64,000 nt of DNA from Ramlibacter tataouinensis (lineage in GTDB: Bacteria; Pseudomonadota; Gammaproteobacteria; Burkholderiales; Burkholderiaceae_C). Numbering within the stretch: the stretch's first letter is position 1; each line of letters begins with the position of its first letter. Below are positions 44,551 to 52,883 of this stretch, one piece after another. The notes below the pieces were generated by a model. That model did no database searches and was not told the DNA's origin. It saw nothing but the letters and a program-made list of their open reading frames with translations. The DNA is taken from positions 16,135 to 80,134 of the forward strand of contig DIZF01000016.1 of assembly GCA_002427815.1 (NCBI GenBank). Reading direction: 5' to 3'. The translations under genes and the position numbers were made by a program.

Positions 44551-45228
44551 TCAGCGCGGCCGCGCTTCGCAGCCGATGCGTTTCAGCGCGGCGTCGATCC
44601 ACGAGGTATCGTGCCGCCCCTCCGCGATGGCCGCCAGGGTCTTCACCTCGGCAGCTACCTTGGCCGTGGCTGCAGCCAGGACGGCCTCGACATCGTCATA
44701 GGGGACGCAGAGGAAGCCGTCCGGATCGCCCAGGATGAGGTCGCCGGGATGGATCACCATGCCGTCGATCGCGATGGGCACGTTGATTTCGCCCGGGCCG
44801 TCCTTGTATGGGCCGCGGTGGGTCACGCCGGCCGCGTAGACCGGCATCGTGCCCGACTGGATGAAGTCCAGGTCCCGTATCGCGCCGTCGATGATGAAAC
44901 CGGCGATGCCGCGCTTGAGCGCGTAGCTGACCATGATTTCGCCGATCAGCGAATTGGTCAGGTCACCCCCGCCATCCACCACGATCACATCGCCCGCCTG
45001 CGCCATGTCGATCGCCTTGTGGATCATCAGGTTGTCGCCGGGGCGGGTCTTCACGGTCAGGGCGGGCCCGGCCAGGCGGCCGGACGCGTGCATAGGCCGC
45101 AGCCTCGGGCCGCCGGCGGTCATCCGCGCCATGCAGTCGCTGATGTTGGCGACCGGAATGGCCCGGAATTGGTCGACCACACGCGGGGCAACCTGGCGCT
45201 GACGCTTCAGGATCTGGAGACCTATCAT
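44551..45228 (-). CDS. RraA-like protein / 4-hydroxy-4-methyl-2-oxoglutarate aldolase family
   Basis: Class II-type pyruvate aldolase family member, 225 residues; the family includes HMG/CHA aldolases that cleave 4-hydroxy-4-methyl-2-oxoglutarate, and the RNase E inhibitor RraA. The conserved core is VIVVDGGGDLTNSLIGEIM and FIIDGAIRDLDFI, with the substrate-binding Arg-Asp pair, followed by HRGPYKDGPGEINVPI. The start at 45228 has AGGAAG before it. Its place in a catabolic cluster argues for an aldolase or decarboxylase rather than RraA itself. Confidence 0.82.
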   Translation of the reverse strand: MIGLQILKRQRQVAPRVVDQFRAIPVANISDCMARMTAGGPRLRPMHASGRLAGPALTVKTRPGDNLMIHKAIDMAQAGDVIVVDGGGDLTNSLIGEIMVSYALKRGIAGFIIDGAIRDLDFIQSGTMPVYAAGVTHRGPYKDGPGEINVPIAIDGMVIHPGDLILGDPDGFLCVPYDDVEAVLAAATAKVAAEVKTLAAIAEGRHDTSWIDAALKRIGCEARPR

Positions 45229-45331
45229 TTGTTGCTTCCTTATTGACGGCACCACAGTTGGGTGCCGACTCTCGTGGGTAAATGTACCAGCGATGAGCCG
45301 GACGCTGGCTGGCAACTCGCGCGCAAAGCCG

Positions 45332-45883
45332 TCAGCCCGCCGCCACAGCCTGAGCTCGCGCGGCATCGCGCTGGGCCAGTTTGGTTCTGGCGTACGGCAC
45401 GAGTCCGCCCGCGCCGAGAATTTCCAGGGCTGTTCCAGACAATGGCGTCGCTTTCAGCTCACGACCGGTGGTCAGGTTGCGAATCACGGCGCTTTCCAGA
45501 TCCACCGACAGCTGGTGGCCGGTCTCCACCGCTGCCGAGATGCCGTCGCAGACCAGGATGGGAAAGCCGTTGTTGATGGCGTTGCGCAGGAAATAGCGCG
45601 CAAACGAATCCGCGATCACCAGCCGGATTCCCGCGCCGCGCAGCGCGAACACCGGACCCTCGATGGTCTTGCCGCCGCCGCCGAAGTTGCGCCCGGCCAC
45701 CACAATGCCGTATTCGCCCGCCAGCGCCTTTGCGGCGAAACCGGGATCGAGGTCGGCGAAAGCGGCTTGCGCCAGTTCCTTGTCAGCCAATGCGTTGGAG
45801 CTCTTGAAGCGCATCGGCATGATCTCGAGCGCCTTGACGTCGTCGCCGACCCGGTAGGCGCCGGCGGAAATTTCACTGCGCAT
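45332..45883 (-). CDS. LeuD-like (aconitase swivel-domain) hydro-lyase small subunit
   Basis: Small subunit of a two-part aconitase-family isomerase/hydratase. The 183 residues show the swivel-domain signatures VAGRNFGGGGKTIEG (substrate-binding loop region), VIADSFARYFLRNAINNGFPIL and LEILGAGGLVPYART. Size and wording fit the archaeal-type LeuD/HacB/DmdB group rather than the 200+ residue biosynthetic LeuD. It overlaps the large-subunit gene by 11 bp. Likely a paralogue dedicated to a catabolic substrate. Confidence 0.87.
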   Translation of the reverse strand: MRSEISAGAYRVGDDVKALEIMPMRFKSSNALADKELAQAAFADLDPGFAAKALAGEYGIVVAGRNFGGGGKTIEGPVFALRGAGIRLVIADSFARYFLRNAINNGFPILVCDGISAAVETGHQLSVDLESAVIRNLTTGRELKATPLSGTALEILGAGGLVPYARTKLAQRDAARAQAVAAG

Positions 45884-47165
45884 GAGCGGTCTCCCGGTCG
45901 GCCGGCTGGAGCGTTCTAGGGTCGGCGATCACGCCCCGGATGGCGGATGCCGCCACCGTCTGCGGCGAGCCGAGATACACGAACGACTCGCCGCTGCCCA
46001 TGCGACCCTTCATGTTGCGGTTGCCGGAACTGATGCACACCTCGCCGGCGCCGAGCACGCCGCTGTGCTCGCCCATGCAGGGCCCGCATCCCGGCGGAAA
46101 CACCAGTGCGCCGGCATCCGTGAGCGTGGCGAGATGCCCCTCCTTCATGGCGCGCTGGTACACCTCCCTGGATGCCGGGACGACGATGAAGCGCACGCCC
46201 GGTGCGACGCTGTGCCCCGCCACGATGGCAGCCGCCGAGGCGATGTCCTCGAAGCGGCCGTTGGTGCAGGTGCCGATCACGGCTTCATGAATGGTCTTGC
46301 CGGCCTGCGACTCGACGCTGTGGATGTTGTCCAGCGCATGCGGACAGGCCAGCAGCGGCTCGAGTGCGGCGAGGTCCACATCGATCACCTCTTCGTAGTG
46401 GCAGTCGGCGTCGCTGCGCACCGGTGTGAACGTTCGTTGCGCCCGGTCCTTCACATAGGCCAGCGTCACATCGTCGGGCTCGATGATGGCCGATTTGGCG
46501 CCCATGTCCGAACAGTAGTTGGTGATGGTGAAGCGCGCGTCCATCGACAGCGCGGCCATGCCGGGACCGCCGATCTCGATGGTCTTGTAAATGGCTTTCT
46601 TCTCGTAGCCCAGCAGGCTCATCAGGTGCAGCGCCAGGTCCTTGGTGGTGACGCCGCGCTGCAGCGCACCGCGCAGGTTGACCCGGATCGTGGCGGGTAC
46701 CACCAGCCAGATCTCGCCCAGCGCGGCGGCCACGGCCGCATCGGTCTGGCCGACACCGATCACCGCCGCGCCGATCGCGCCGCCGGTGGGCGTGTGCGAC
46801 TCGTTCATGATGACCAGCTCGCCCGGCAACACCAGGCCGCGCTCGGGCATGACGACGTGCATGATGCCGCTGCCCACATCGAACAGGTTTTTCACCTCGT
46901 ACTTTTTCACCGCCTTGCGGATCGCCGCGTGGACGTCCGCGATGGCAATGCTGTGTGCCGGGCTGTGATGGTCCAGTGTCAGCGCAACCCGGCTGGTATC
47001 GAACAGCGTGTCGCTGCCGAGCGAATCCAGGGTATTGAACACCAGCTTGCCCTGCAGGTCCATGCTGGCGACCTGGTCCACCTTGCAGTCCAGAAACTGT
47101 CCCGGCCGCACGCAGGCCTGCCCCGCGGCGCGGGCCAGGATCTTTTCCGTGATGGTCATGCCCAT
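45873..47165 (-). CDS. LeuC-like (aconitase-family) hydro-lyase large subunit
   Basis: Large subunit carrying the 4Fe-4S cluster of an isopropylmalate-isomerase/homoaconitase/dimethylmalate-dehydratase type enzyme. The 430 residues show the active-site HHSPAHS region near 67, the first cluster Cys in IGTCTNGRFED and the Cys pair in PPGCGPCMGEHSG, and the end-region SGNRNMKGRMGS. The length matches the archaeal-type LeuC group (about 420) rather than the 466-residue leucine-pathway enzyme. With the paired small subunit and neighbouring aldolases, a hydration/dehydration step on a branched C5-C6 dicarboxylate is likely. Confidence 0.88.
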   Translation of the reverse strand: MGMTITEKILARAAGQACVRPGQFLDCKVDQVASMDLQGKLVFNTLDSLGSDTLFDTSRVALTLDHHSPAHSIAIADVHAAIRKAVKKYEVKNLFDVGSGIMHVVMPERGLVLPGELVIMNESHTPTGGAIGAAVIGVGQTDAAVAAALGEIWLVVPATIRVNLRGALQRGVTTKDLALHLMSLLGYEKKAIYKTIEIGGPGMAALSMDARFTITNYCSDMGAKSAIIEPDDVTLAYVKDRAQRTFTPVRSDADCHYEEVIDVDLAALEPLLACPHALDNIHSVESQAGKTIHEAVIGTCTNGRFEDIASAAAIVAGHSVAPGVRFIVVPASREVYQRAMKEGHLATLTDAGALVFPPGCGPCMGEHSGVLGAGEVCISSGNRNMKGRMGSGESFVYLGSPQTVAASAIRGVIADPRTLQPADRETAHAQ

Positions 47166-47182
47166 GCGGTACTACCCTGCTT

Positions 47183-48169
47183 TCAGTCGGCTTTGATGTT
47201 GGCCTGCTTGATGGTCACACCCCACTTGGCCGCATCGGTCTGGATCAGGGCTGCGAACTGAGCGGAGCTTCCGCCGCCGGGCTGCAGACCCATGGTCTGG
47301 AATTTGGTGCGAACCTCGGCGTCTTGCAGCGCCTGAGCCACGTCGGCCTGCAATTTTTCCAGGATCTCCCTGGGCGTGCCGGCCGGTGCCACCAGGCCGA
47401 ACCAGTTGCTGAAGCTGTAGCTCGGCAGCCCGGCCTCGGCCATGGTCGGCACATCGGGCAACAGCGGCGAACGCTTGGTGCCGAGAACCGCCAGCGGGCG
47501 CAGCTTGCCGGCGCGGATGTGCGGCAGAACCTGCGAGGCGGCGTCGAAGTCGAGCGCGGTCTGGCCGGACAGCACGGCGTTCACGGCATCGGCTGTGCCC
47601 TTGTAGGGGACGGTCGTCAGCTGGACACCGGCCGCATGTTCGAAGAGCGCTGCGGCGAGGTGGGGCGCACCACCGTTCCCCGACGTCGCCGTCGTGATCT
47701 GGTCGGGCTTGGCCTTGGCCGCGGCGATCAGGTCCTTGACGGTCTTGTATGCAGAAGTCGGTTGGGTCACCAGCACGAAATCGACGGCAGCCGTCTGCAT
47801 GATCGGTGCGAAGTCCTTCACCGGGTCGAACTTCATGTTCGGGTACAGGTGCTGGTTCACCGTGAGGTTGCCGGCTGTGGCCATCAGCAGCGTGTAGCCG
47901 TCGGCGGGTGCCTTGGCCACCATTTCCGAACCGATCACGCCGGCCGCGCCGGGCTTGTTCTCGACCACCACCTGCTGACCCCATTTTTCGGTGAGCTTCT
48001 GGCCGATCAGGCGCGCGACCACGTCGGTCGGGCCACCCGGGGTGAAGGCGACGACGATCTTGACCGGCTTGTTCGGGTAGGCGCCCTGCGCCAGTGCGGC
48101 GGTACCGATGGAAGCGAGGGCCAGGGTGGCCAGTGCGGCCTTGGCGATGGAACGGCGGGCGAACTTCAT
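47183..48169 (-). CDS. Bug/TctC-family tripartite tricarboxylate substrate-binding protein
   Basis: Periplasmic solute receptor of the Bug family, which typically binds carboxylates. The start at 48169 gives a signal peptide (MKFARRSIAKAALATLALAS, cleavage near LAQ-GA) and the mature protein opens with YPNKPVKIVVAFTPGGPTDVVAR, the family signature, with NKPGAAGVIGSEMVAKAPADGYTLL following. 328 residues. No TctA/TctB membrane partners are nearby, which is usual for Bug proteins in Burkholderiales. Position in the cluster suggests it captures the substrate of the neighbouring enzymes. Confidence 0.92.
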   Translation of the reverse strand: MKFARRSIAKAALATLALASIGTAALAQGAYPNKPVKIVVAFTPGGPTDVVARLIGQKLTEKWGQQVVVENKPGAAGVIGSEMVAKAPADGYTLLMATAGNLTVNQHLYPNMKFDPVKDFAPIMQTAAVDFVLVTQPTSAYKTVKDLIAAAKAKPDQITTATSGNGGAPHLAAALFEHAAGVQLTTVPYKGTADAVNAVLSGQTALDFDAASQVLPHIRAGKLRPLAVLGTKRSPLLPDVPTMAEAGLPSYSFSNWFGLVAPAGTPREILEKLQADVAQALQDAEVRTKFQTMGLQPGGGSSAQFAALIQTDAAKWGVTIKQANIKAD

Positions 48170-48189
48170 GAGGCGGATCTCCAGATGGG

Positions 48190-48993
48190 TCAAACGGTGA
48201 GGGATGCCACGGCCTTGGCCTTGGCGGTGCAGGCAGCAACGAGAAAGCCGAGGTCGGTGCCGGTGGACACGTAGCGCGCACCCATGCGCACGAAGCGTTC
48301 CACCAGGTCCGGCCGCGAGCCCAGCCCGCCGACGCCCACATGCTTGCCGTGCTTGCGGCAGGCGGCGATGGTGCGCTCGTACGCGGCGGCCACGCGCGGG
48401 TCGTCGTACTGGCCGGGGACGCCCCACTCGGCGGTGAGATCGTTGGTGCCGACGAGCATCATGTCCACGCCCGGGACAGCGGCGATCTCCTCGACCCGCT
48501 CGAGCGCAGCTACGGCCTCCATCATGACGATTACCATGGTGGCGTCGTTCAAGGCCGAATTGGCTTCGCCGGCAGGAAAGCTGCGGTATTGCAGCTGCGG
48601 CAAGCCGCCATTGGCCGACCGGTCGCCGTGCGGGGTGAACCGGGCGGCGCGAACCACGGCCCGCGCCTCCTCGGCCGAGCGCACATGCGGCGCGATGACG
48701 CCCATCGCACCGCCGTCGAGCACACGCGAGATGTACTCGGGCGTATTGGCGGGAACGCGCACGAACGGCGTGATGCCGGCTTCGAGCGCGGCCATGCAGA
48801 TCTGGCTGGTGGTGTCCATCGAGAAGCTGCAGTGCTCCATGTCGATGTAGAAGCTGTCGAAGCCGGCGGTCTTCGCGATGCGGACGATTTCGACGCCGCG
48901 CACCAGCCGCACCATCATGGACGAGACCACTTCGCCCCGGGTCAGTTTTTCCTTCACGTTGTTGCGAAGGATGTCCTGCAGAGAAACTTTCAT
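48190..48993 (-). CDS. HpcH/HpaI-family aldolase
   Basis: Metal-dependent class II aldolase of the HpcH/HpaI family, which reversibly cleaves 4-hydroxy-2-oxo acids to pyruvate and an aldehyde or 2-oxoacid. Visible motifs: FDSFYIDMEHCSFS (His and acidic residues), VRVPANTPEYI (Arg), GVIAPHVRSAEEA, MVIVMMEAVAALE with the metal Glu, and VGTNDLTAEWG. The start is taken at 48993 (MKVSLQDILRNN); an ATG at 49017 would add eight residues. First gene of the cluster after the IclR regulator. Confidence 0.88.
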   Translation of the reverse strand: MKVSLQDILRNNVKEKLTRGEVVSSMMVRLVRGVEIVRIAKTAGFDSFYIDMEHCSFSMDTTSQICMAALEAGITPFVRVPANTPEYISRVLDGGAMGVIAPHVRSAEEARAVVRAARFTPHGDRSANGGLPQLQYRSFPAGEANSALNDATMVIVMMEAVAALERVEEIAAVPGVDMMLVGTNDLTAEWGVPGQYDDPRVAAAYERTIAACRKHGKHVGVGGLGSRPDLVERFVRMGARYVSTGTDLGFLVAACTAKAKAVASLTV

Positions 48994-49020
48994 AGCGCGC
49001 GCCGCCACGGGCGTCATTTC

Positions 49021-49048
49021 AAAAGATTCTCACATTGTAGGAGTTTTT
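49021..49048. promoter_or_regulatory. AT-rich imperfect palindrome, possible IclR operator
   Basis: AAAAGATTCT (49021-49030) faces AGGAGTTTTT (49039-49048); the half-sites match at 7 of 10 positions. It is an AT-rich island upstream of the aldolase gene and just beyond the end of the IclR gene, a reasonable place for a cluster operator. TACAAT (49034-49039, minus) within it could be a -10 box. Confidence 0.3.
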
Positions 49049-49070
49049 ATATTGCCGGCACCCCCCGCCG

Positions 49071-49850
49071 CTATCCCAGGGCCCGGGCCGGCAGATCGAC
49101 CACATTGACTCTGCGGGCGATACCCCGCGAAATCTCGGCCGCGGCCGCCATCACGGTCGGTGCCAGCGTCTTGAATTCCTTGAGCCGCTTCGATCGGGTC
49201 GAGGTGGCCAGCGCGATGCTGCCGAGCACCTCTGCGTCGCGGTTGAACAGCGGCGCCGCCAGCCCCGCGATGCCCGGTCGGTATTCGCCCTGCGAATAGC
49301 TGAAGCCCTGCAGGCGAATGGCTTTCAGGTTCGCGCGCAAGCTGTCCCAGTCGTGCCCGAGGCCGGCCTGGGCGATGCGTTCGGCCTGCTTGGCGAACAC
49401 GCTGCGCAACTGGTGCACCGGCAAGTGCGCGAGGATGATATTGGCTGTGGCGCCGGCCACCAGCGGACGCTGCTGGCCGCGGCCGAACAAGCCTTCCGGC
49501 GCGTCATCGGTGGCCACCTGCTGCACGCACATCACCGAGTCGCTGTACAGAACCGACAGCAGTGCGCTGAAGCCGGTGCGCTGCGACAGCGCCTGTACCA
49601 CCGGGCTGCCGACGCTGTAGACGGGATCGGTGAGGCGGGCGATACGGTCCATCGCCAACACTCGGGGGCCGACCACATAGGATCCGCTGCCCACCCGCGC
49701 CAGCAAGCCGGCCTGGTGCAGCGATTTGAGGTACCGGTAGCAGGTCGAAGGCGGCAGGCCGGAGCGCTCGATCAGGTCTTCCGTCGACCAGACCGGCGCC
49801 TCGACGCTGAAGGCGTCGAGCAGGGCGAGCATCTTGTCCTGGCTGCTCAT
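49071..49850 (-). CDS. IclR-family transcriptional regulator
   Basis: DNA-binding regulator, 259 residues. The winged helix-turn-helix is at about 3-65 (STEDLIERSGLPPSTCYRYLKSL) and the ligand-binding IclR domain at about 75-255, with GFSALLSVLY and SYSQGEYRPGIAGLAAPLFN. The start at 49850 is the family-typical N-terminus; an upstream in-frame ATG at 49982 gives an Arg-rich extension that looks spurious. It lies 77 bp upstream of the aldolase gene on the same strand, so it is the probable regulator of the cluster. Confidence 0.92.
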   Translation of the reverse strand: MSSQDKMLALLDAFSVEAPVWSTEDLIERSGLPPSTCYRYLKSLHQAGLLARVGSGSYVVGPRVLAMDRIARLTDPVYSVGSPVVQALSQRTGFSALLSVLYSDSVMCVQQVATDDAPEGLFGRGQQRPLVAGATANIILAHLPVHQLRSVFAKQAERIAQAGLGHDWDSLRANLKAIRLQGFSYSQGEYRPGIAGLAAPLFNRDAEVLGSIALATSTRSKRLKEFKTLAPTVMAAAAEISRGIARRVNVVDLPARALG

Positions 49851-49921
49851 GCGGCAGTACCTGTGAATACGGAGGGCCGATTGTCGCCGTCGGCAAGCGC
49901 GGTCGGCGCGGCCATCCCGTC

Positions 49922-50839
49922 CTAGACGCTCGCCTGATACCGCACCGGCTTGCTGTAGCGGGGGTCGGCGTGCCATTCCCAATAGGTCTTGACCAATTGC
50001 CGTGTCACCGGACCCACGGTGCCCTCGCCCACAGGCTTGCCGTCAACCTGCGTCACCGGCAGCACGCCGCCGCCGGAACTGCTGAGGAACACCTCCCGCG
50101 CGCTGCGCAGCTCGCTTGCCGGCAGGGCGCGCAATTGAACCGGGATGCCCAGCGATCCGGCCATCTCGATGACCGTGCGGCGGGTGATCCCCTCGAGCAC
50201 ACCTTCCTGCGGCGTGACCAGGACGCCATTGCTGAATGCGAACACATTGAAGCCCGGCCCCTCCACCACGTTGCCGCCGGCGTCCGTCAGCACCACCGTG
50301 TCGGCGCCGGCATCCAGCGCCCCCAGCAGGCCCATGGTGAGATCGTTCCAGTGGTAGTTCTTGGCAGTCGGATCGACGCTGGCCGACGGAATGCGCTGCA
50401 CGTCACTGACCATCAGGCGCAAGCCGCGTTCGCGCTGGGCTTCGTTGGCGATCCAGACATAGGGCACGGCAAAGGCATAGAACTGGTTCGCCGCCTGCCT
50501 CGGGTCGCGCGAGCCCCAGGGCGGCTGGCCCCGGGTCGCGATCATTTCGACGTAGGCGTGGCGCAGCCCCGACAGGCTGACGCATCGTTCGAGCACAGCG
50601 GTGATCTCGTCCCGCGTCTTGCCCGGATCGAGCCGGAAACTCGCACAACTGGTGAAGAAGCGGTCCAGGTGCGCATCGAGACGAAAGAATGCGTCTTCCC
50701 ACACGGTGACGACGTCATAGGTTGCGTCGGAGCGCAGGAACCCCCAGTCGGTGAGGGGTACGCTGGCCTGGGCGATGGGAAGATAGTCGCCGCGCACGAA
50801 CGCGGCGCCTTGGGAGAAGTCGGCGGAGTGCTGCTGCAT
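49922..50839 (-). CDS. Class IV aminotransferase (D-amino-acid / branched-chain type)
   Basis: PLP-dependent fold-IV aminotransferase, 305 residues. Conserved features: AFVRGDYLPIAQASVPLTDWGFLRS-like opening (about 12-36), RLDAHLDRFFTS, the PLP lysine in PTAKNYHWND (about residue 163), and GGNVVEGPGFNVFAFSNG with the phosphate-binding Glu. It could act on D-amino acids, branched-chain amino acids or (R)-amines; sequence alone does not decide. It lies 71 bp upstream of the iclR gene on the same strand and may feed a 2-oxoacid to the cluster. Confidence 0.86.
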   Translation of the reverse strand: MQQHSADFSQGAAFVRGDYLPIAQASVPLTDWGFLRSDATYDVVTVWEDAFFRLDAHLDRFFTSCASFRLDPGKTRDEITAVLERCVSLSGLRHAYVEMIATRGQPPWGSRDPRQAANQFYAFAVPYVWIANEAQRERGLRLMVSDVQRIPSASVDPTAKNYHWNDLTMGLLGALDAGADTVVLTDAGGNVVEGPGFNVFAFSNGVLVTPQEGVLEGITRRTVIEMAGSLGIPVQLRALPASELRSAREVFLSSSGGGVLPVTQVDGKPVGEGTVGPVTRQLVKTYWEWHADPRYSKPVRYQASV

Positions 50840-50897
50840 GCGCCGATTCTGGCGGGTTCCCGGAGGGCCGCCAAGCCCCGCGGGGGGCCAAGTCCGG

Positions 50898-51068
50898 TCA
50901 GCCGCCCTTGTGCGGACGCTTGCCGGCGTTCTTCTTGTTGCGGGTGGCCTTGCCGCGCTCCAGGCTGATTCTCTGCCCGGTGCCCTCCTGGCGCACCTTG
51001 TAGCCTTCGACGCAGACGGGTGCGGGAGTGCGCTTGCGGTCGGCTTCGGTGATGATCTTGTTGCCCAT
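50898..51068 (-). CDS. Small basic protein of unknown function
   Basis: A 56-residue, Lys/Arg-rich protein (MGNKIITEADRKRTPAP; ends NKKNAGKRPHKGG). It has no membrane segment or recognised domain. Support is that it fills the gap between two real genes on the same strand, has normal codon use and a distinct highly charged composition. It follows the quinone oxidoreductase gene after 34 bp. It could be a nucleic-acid-binding protein. Confidence 0.5.
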   Translation of the reverse strand: MGNKIITEADRKRTPAPVCVEGYKVRQEGTGQRISLERGKATRNKKNAGKRPHKGG

Positions 51069-51102
51069 GATTGGAAACTTCAGTGAGTTGCGTAACCCCC
51101 GA

Positions 51103-52104
51103 TTAGGCCACAACGGCCGGGTTTGGGCTGGCCGGCATGGCCAGCACGATCTTGCCGACATGGCGGTTGGCCTCCATGTGGGCCTTGGCCTGGCCCAGCT
51201 GCCCGAACGGGAAGACGCTGTCCACCACGGGCTGAATGCGGCCCGCTGAAAAGGCCGGCACCATGTCGGCCACGAAGCCGGGCACATCCGCCGCCTTGTG
51301 CTGGGCGGTTCGCATCTTGTTGGAGACGCCGAACAGCGTCAGCCGCTTCGCGTGCAGCGCTTCGAGGTCGATCTGCGCCTTGAGCACCCCATCCACGTAG
51401 CCCACCATGCCCAGGCGGCCCTGGAACGCCATGCAGCGCAGGCTTTCCGCGAAGACCGAACCACCCACGTTGTCGACCACCAGGTTCACCCCGGCGCCGC
51501 CCGTGGCCGCCATCACCGCCGCGTGGAAATCCGCGCCACGGGTGCAAAGGCCTGCGTCCAGGCCCAGGGGCTGGAGTTGCGCCAGTTTGTCGGCCGAGCC
51601 GGAGGTCCCGATCACCCGCGCACCCAGGAGCTTGGCCATCTGCAACACCGCCACGCCCACCCCGGAAGAAACCCCGGCCACCAAGACCCATTCCCCCGGG
51701 ACCACGCGGCCGTGCAACACCAGCAGGTCGTAGGCCACCTGGTAGGTCAGCGGAACCACGGCGGCCTGCGGCCAAGACAGCGTGGCGGGAACTGGAATGG
51801 CCTCGGCCGCCGACATCAGTGCGTACTCGGCGAACGCGCCCGGGCAGCGGCCCATGACCCGGTCGCCGGGGCGCAGGCCGCTGACGTCCGCGCCGAGCGC
51901 CGCCACCTCCCCCGCGCCTTCCAGCCCGATCGCCTTGGCGCTGCCACTGGCGTGCAGCCCGTGCCCGGCGATGAACTCGCCGCGGTTCAGGCCCGCCGCA
52001 TGCATCCGCACCAGCAACTGCCCCGGTCCCGGTTCGGGCCGGGGTATTTCGCGAACCTCGAGCGTCGCCTGATCCCCGCTCATCTGCATCCAGTACGACA
52101 GCAT
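51103..52104 (-). CDS. Zinc-binding-family NADPH:quinone oxidoreductase
   Basis: MDR-superfamily quinone reductase, 333 residues, cytoplasmic. The start at 52104 has AAGGAG about 9 bases upstream. The N-terminal GroES-like part has GLNRGEFIAGHG in place of zinc ligands, and the Rossmann part shows VLVAGVSSGVGVAVLQMAKLLGA (about 140-162) and VDNVGGSVFAESL. It probably reduces quinones or enals with NADPH. Divergent from the TetR-led export operon, which makes it a possible additional target of that repressor. Confidence 0.88.
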   Translation of the reverse strand: MLSYWMQMSGDQATLEVREIPRPEPGPGQLLVRMHAAGLNRGEFIAGHGLHASGSAKAIGLEGAGEVAALGADVSGLRPGDRVMGRCPGAFAEYALMSAAEAIPVPATLSWPQAAVVPLTYQVAYDLLVLHGRVVPGEWVLVAGVSSGVGVAVLQMAKLLGARVIGTSGSADKLAQLQPLGLDAGLCTRGADFHAAVMAATGGAGVNLVVDNVGGSVFAESLRCMAFQGRLGMVGYVDGVLKAQIDLEALHAKRLTLFGVSNKMRTAQHKAADVPGFVADMVPAFSAGRIQPVVDSVFPFGQLGQAKAHMEANRHVGKIVLAMPASPNPAVVA

Positions 52105-52215
52105 GTTGTTTGTCTCCTTGATTTTGCCGCTCGCCGGCGGCCGGCCCGCAAGGATACCGTCACTGAGGCGAATGGGCCCGGCCGTGCCGCCCGATCCCGG
52201 CTGTGGCCGGGGCGA

Positions 52216-52266
52216 TTGCGGCATCGGCCCGGAACGCCTATACTGGCAAGTATTCAATTACTTACC
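52216..52266 (+). promoter_or_regulatory. Promoter and palindromic operator of the TetR export operon
   Basis: TTGCGG (52216-52221) and TATACT (52239-52244) are exactly 17 bp apart, a fair sigma-70 promoter. Directly after the -10 box is a 22-bp palindrome, GGCAAGTA-ttcaat-TACTTACC (52245-52266), with half-sites matching at 7 of 8 positions. It covers the expected transcript start, so binding of the TetR protein encoded 9 bp further on would block transcription. Autoregulation is inferred. Confidence 0.7.
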
Positions 52267-52274
52267 AAGATGCG

Positions 52275-52883
52275 ATGAGCTCCATGCAATCCAGACTGCC
52301 CACTGAAGAACGACAGGCGGAAATCGTCGCGGCGGCGCTGATGCTGGCCCGCGAGGTCAGCCCGGCATTGATCACGACTTCGGACATCGCGGCCGCGGTC
52401 GGGGTGACCCAGGGCGCGCTGTTCAAGCACTTTCTCACCAAGGACGCCATCTGGCTGGCAGCCATGTGCTGGGTTCGGGAGCAGTTGCTCTCCGTGCTCG
52501 AAACGGCGGCCGGCAAGGCCAGTTCGCCGATCGAAGCGCTGGGCGCCATGTTCAAGGCCCATATCGGCTTCGTGACCACCCATCCCGGCGTGCCCCGGCT
52601 TATTTTTCACGAGCTGCAGCGACCTTCCGATTCCCCCATCAAGCAGGAGGTGCGCAACCTGCTGAAGTCCTACCGCAAGCTGCTGCGCAACCAGCTGGAC
52701 GCGGCAGTGACGCGTGGCGAGGTCTCCGCCAAGGTCGATCTCGAAGCGGCGGCGACGCTGTTCGTGGGGGTGATACAGGGTCTGGTCATGCAGTCGATGA
52801 CGACCGGCAACGCTGCGGCGGTCAAAGCGCAGGCCGATCCGGTGTTCGCCCTCTACCGCCGTGGCATCAGCGAGGCGATATGA
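52275..52883 (+). CDS. TetR-family transcriptional repressor
   Basis: Repressor of 202 residues with an N-terminal helix-turn-helix (about 15-60; LITTSDIAAAVGVTQGALFKHFLTKDAIW) and a helical ligand-binding domain with a CerR/AcrR-like C-terminal part (FVGVIQGLVMQSM). The start at 52275 is nine bases after a clean operator; a second in-frame ATG lies at 52284. It overlaps the membrane fusion protein gene by ATGA and so heads the operon it probably controls. Confidence 0.9.
   Translation: MSSMQSRLPTEERQAEIVAAALMLAREVSPALITTSDIAAAVGVTQGALFKHFLTKDAIWLAAMCWVREQLLSVLETAAGKASSPIEALGAMFKAHIGFVTTHPGVPRLIFHELQRPSDSPIKQEVRNLLKSYRKLLRNQLDAAVTRGEVSAKVDLEAAATLFVGVIQGLVMQSMTTGNAAAVKAQADPVFALYRRGISEAI

Noticed and set aside
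44551..45228. Assignment as RraA, the RNase E inhibitor
   Set aside because: The gene lies in a catabolic cluster with an IclR regulator and aldolase; the broader HMG-aldolase family is more likely, though sequence alone cannot exclude RraA.
45332..47165. Assignment as the leucine-pathway LeuC/LeuD
   Set aside because: Both subunits are shorter than the usual proteobacterial enzymes, there is no leuB or leuA nearby, and the context is catabolic.
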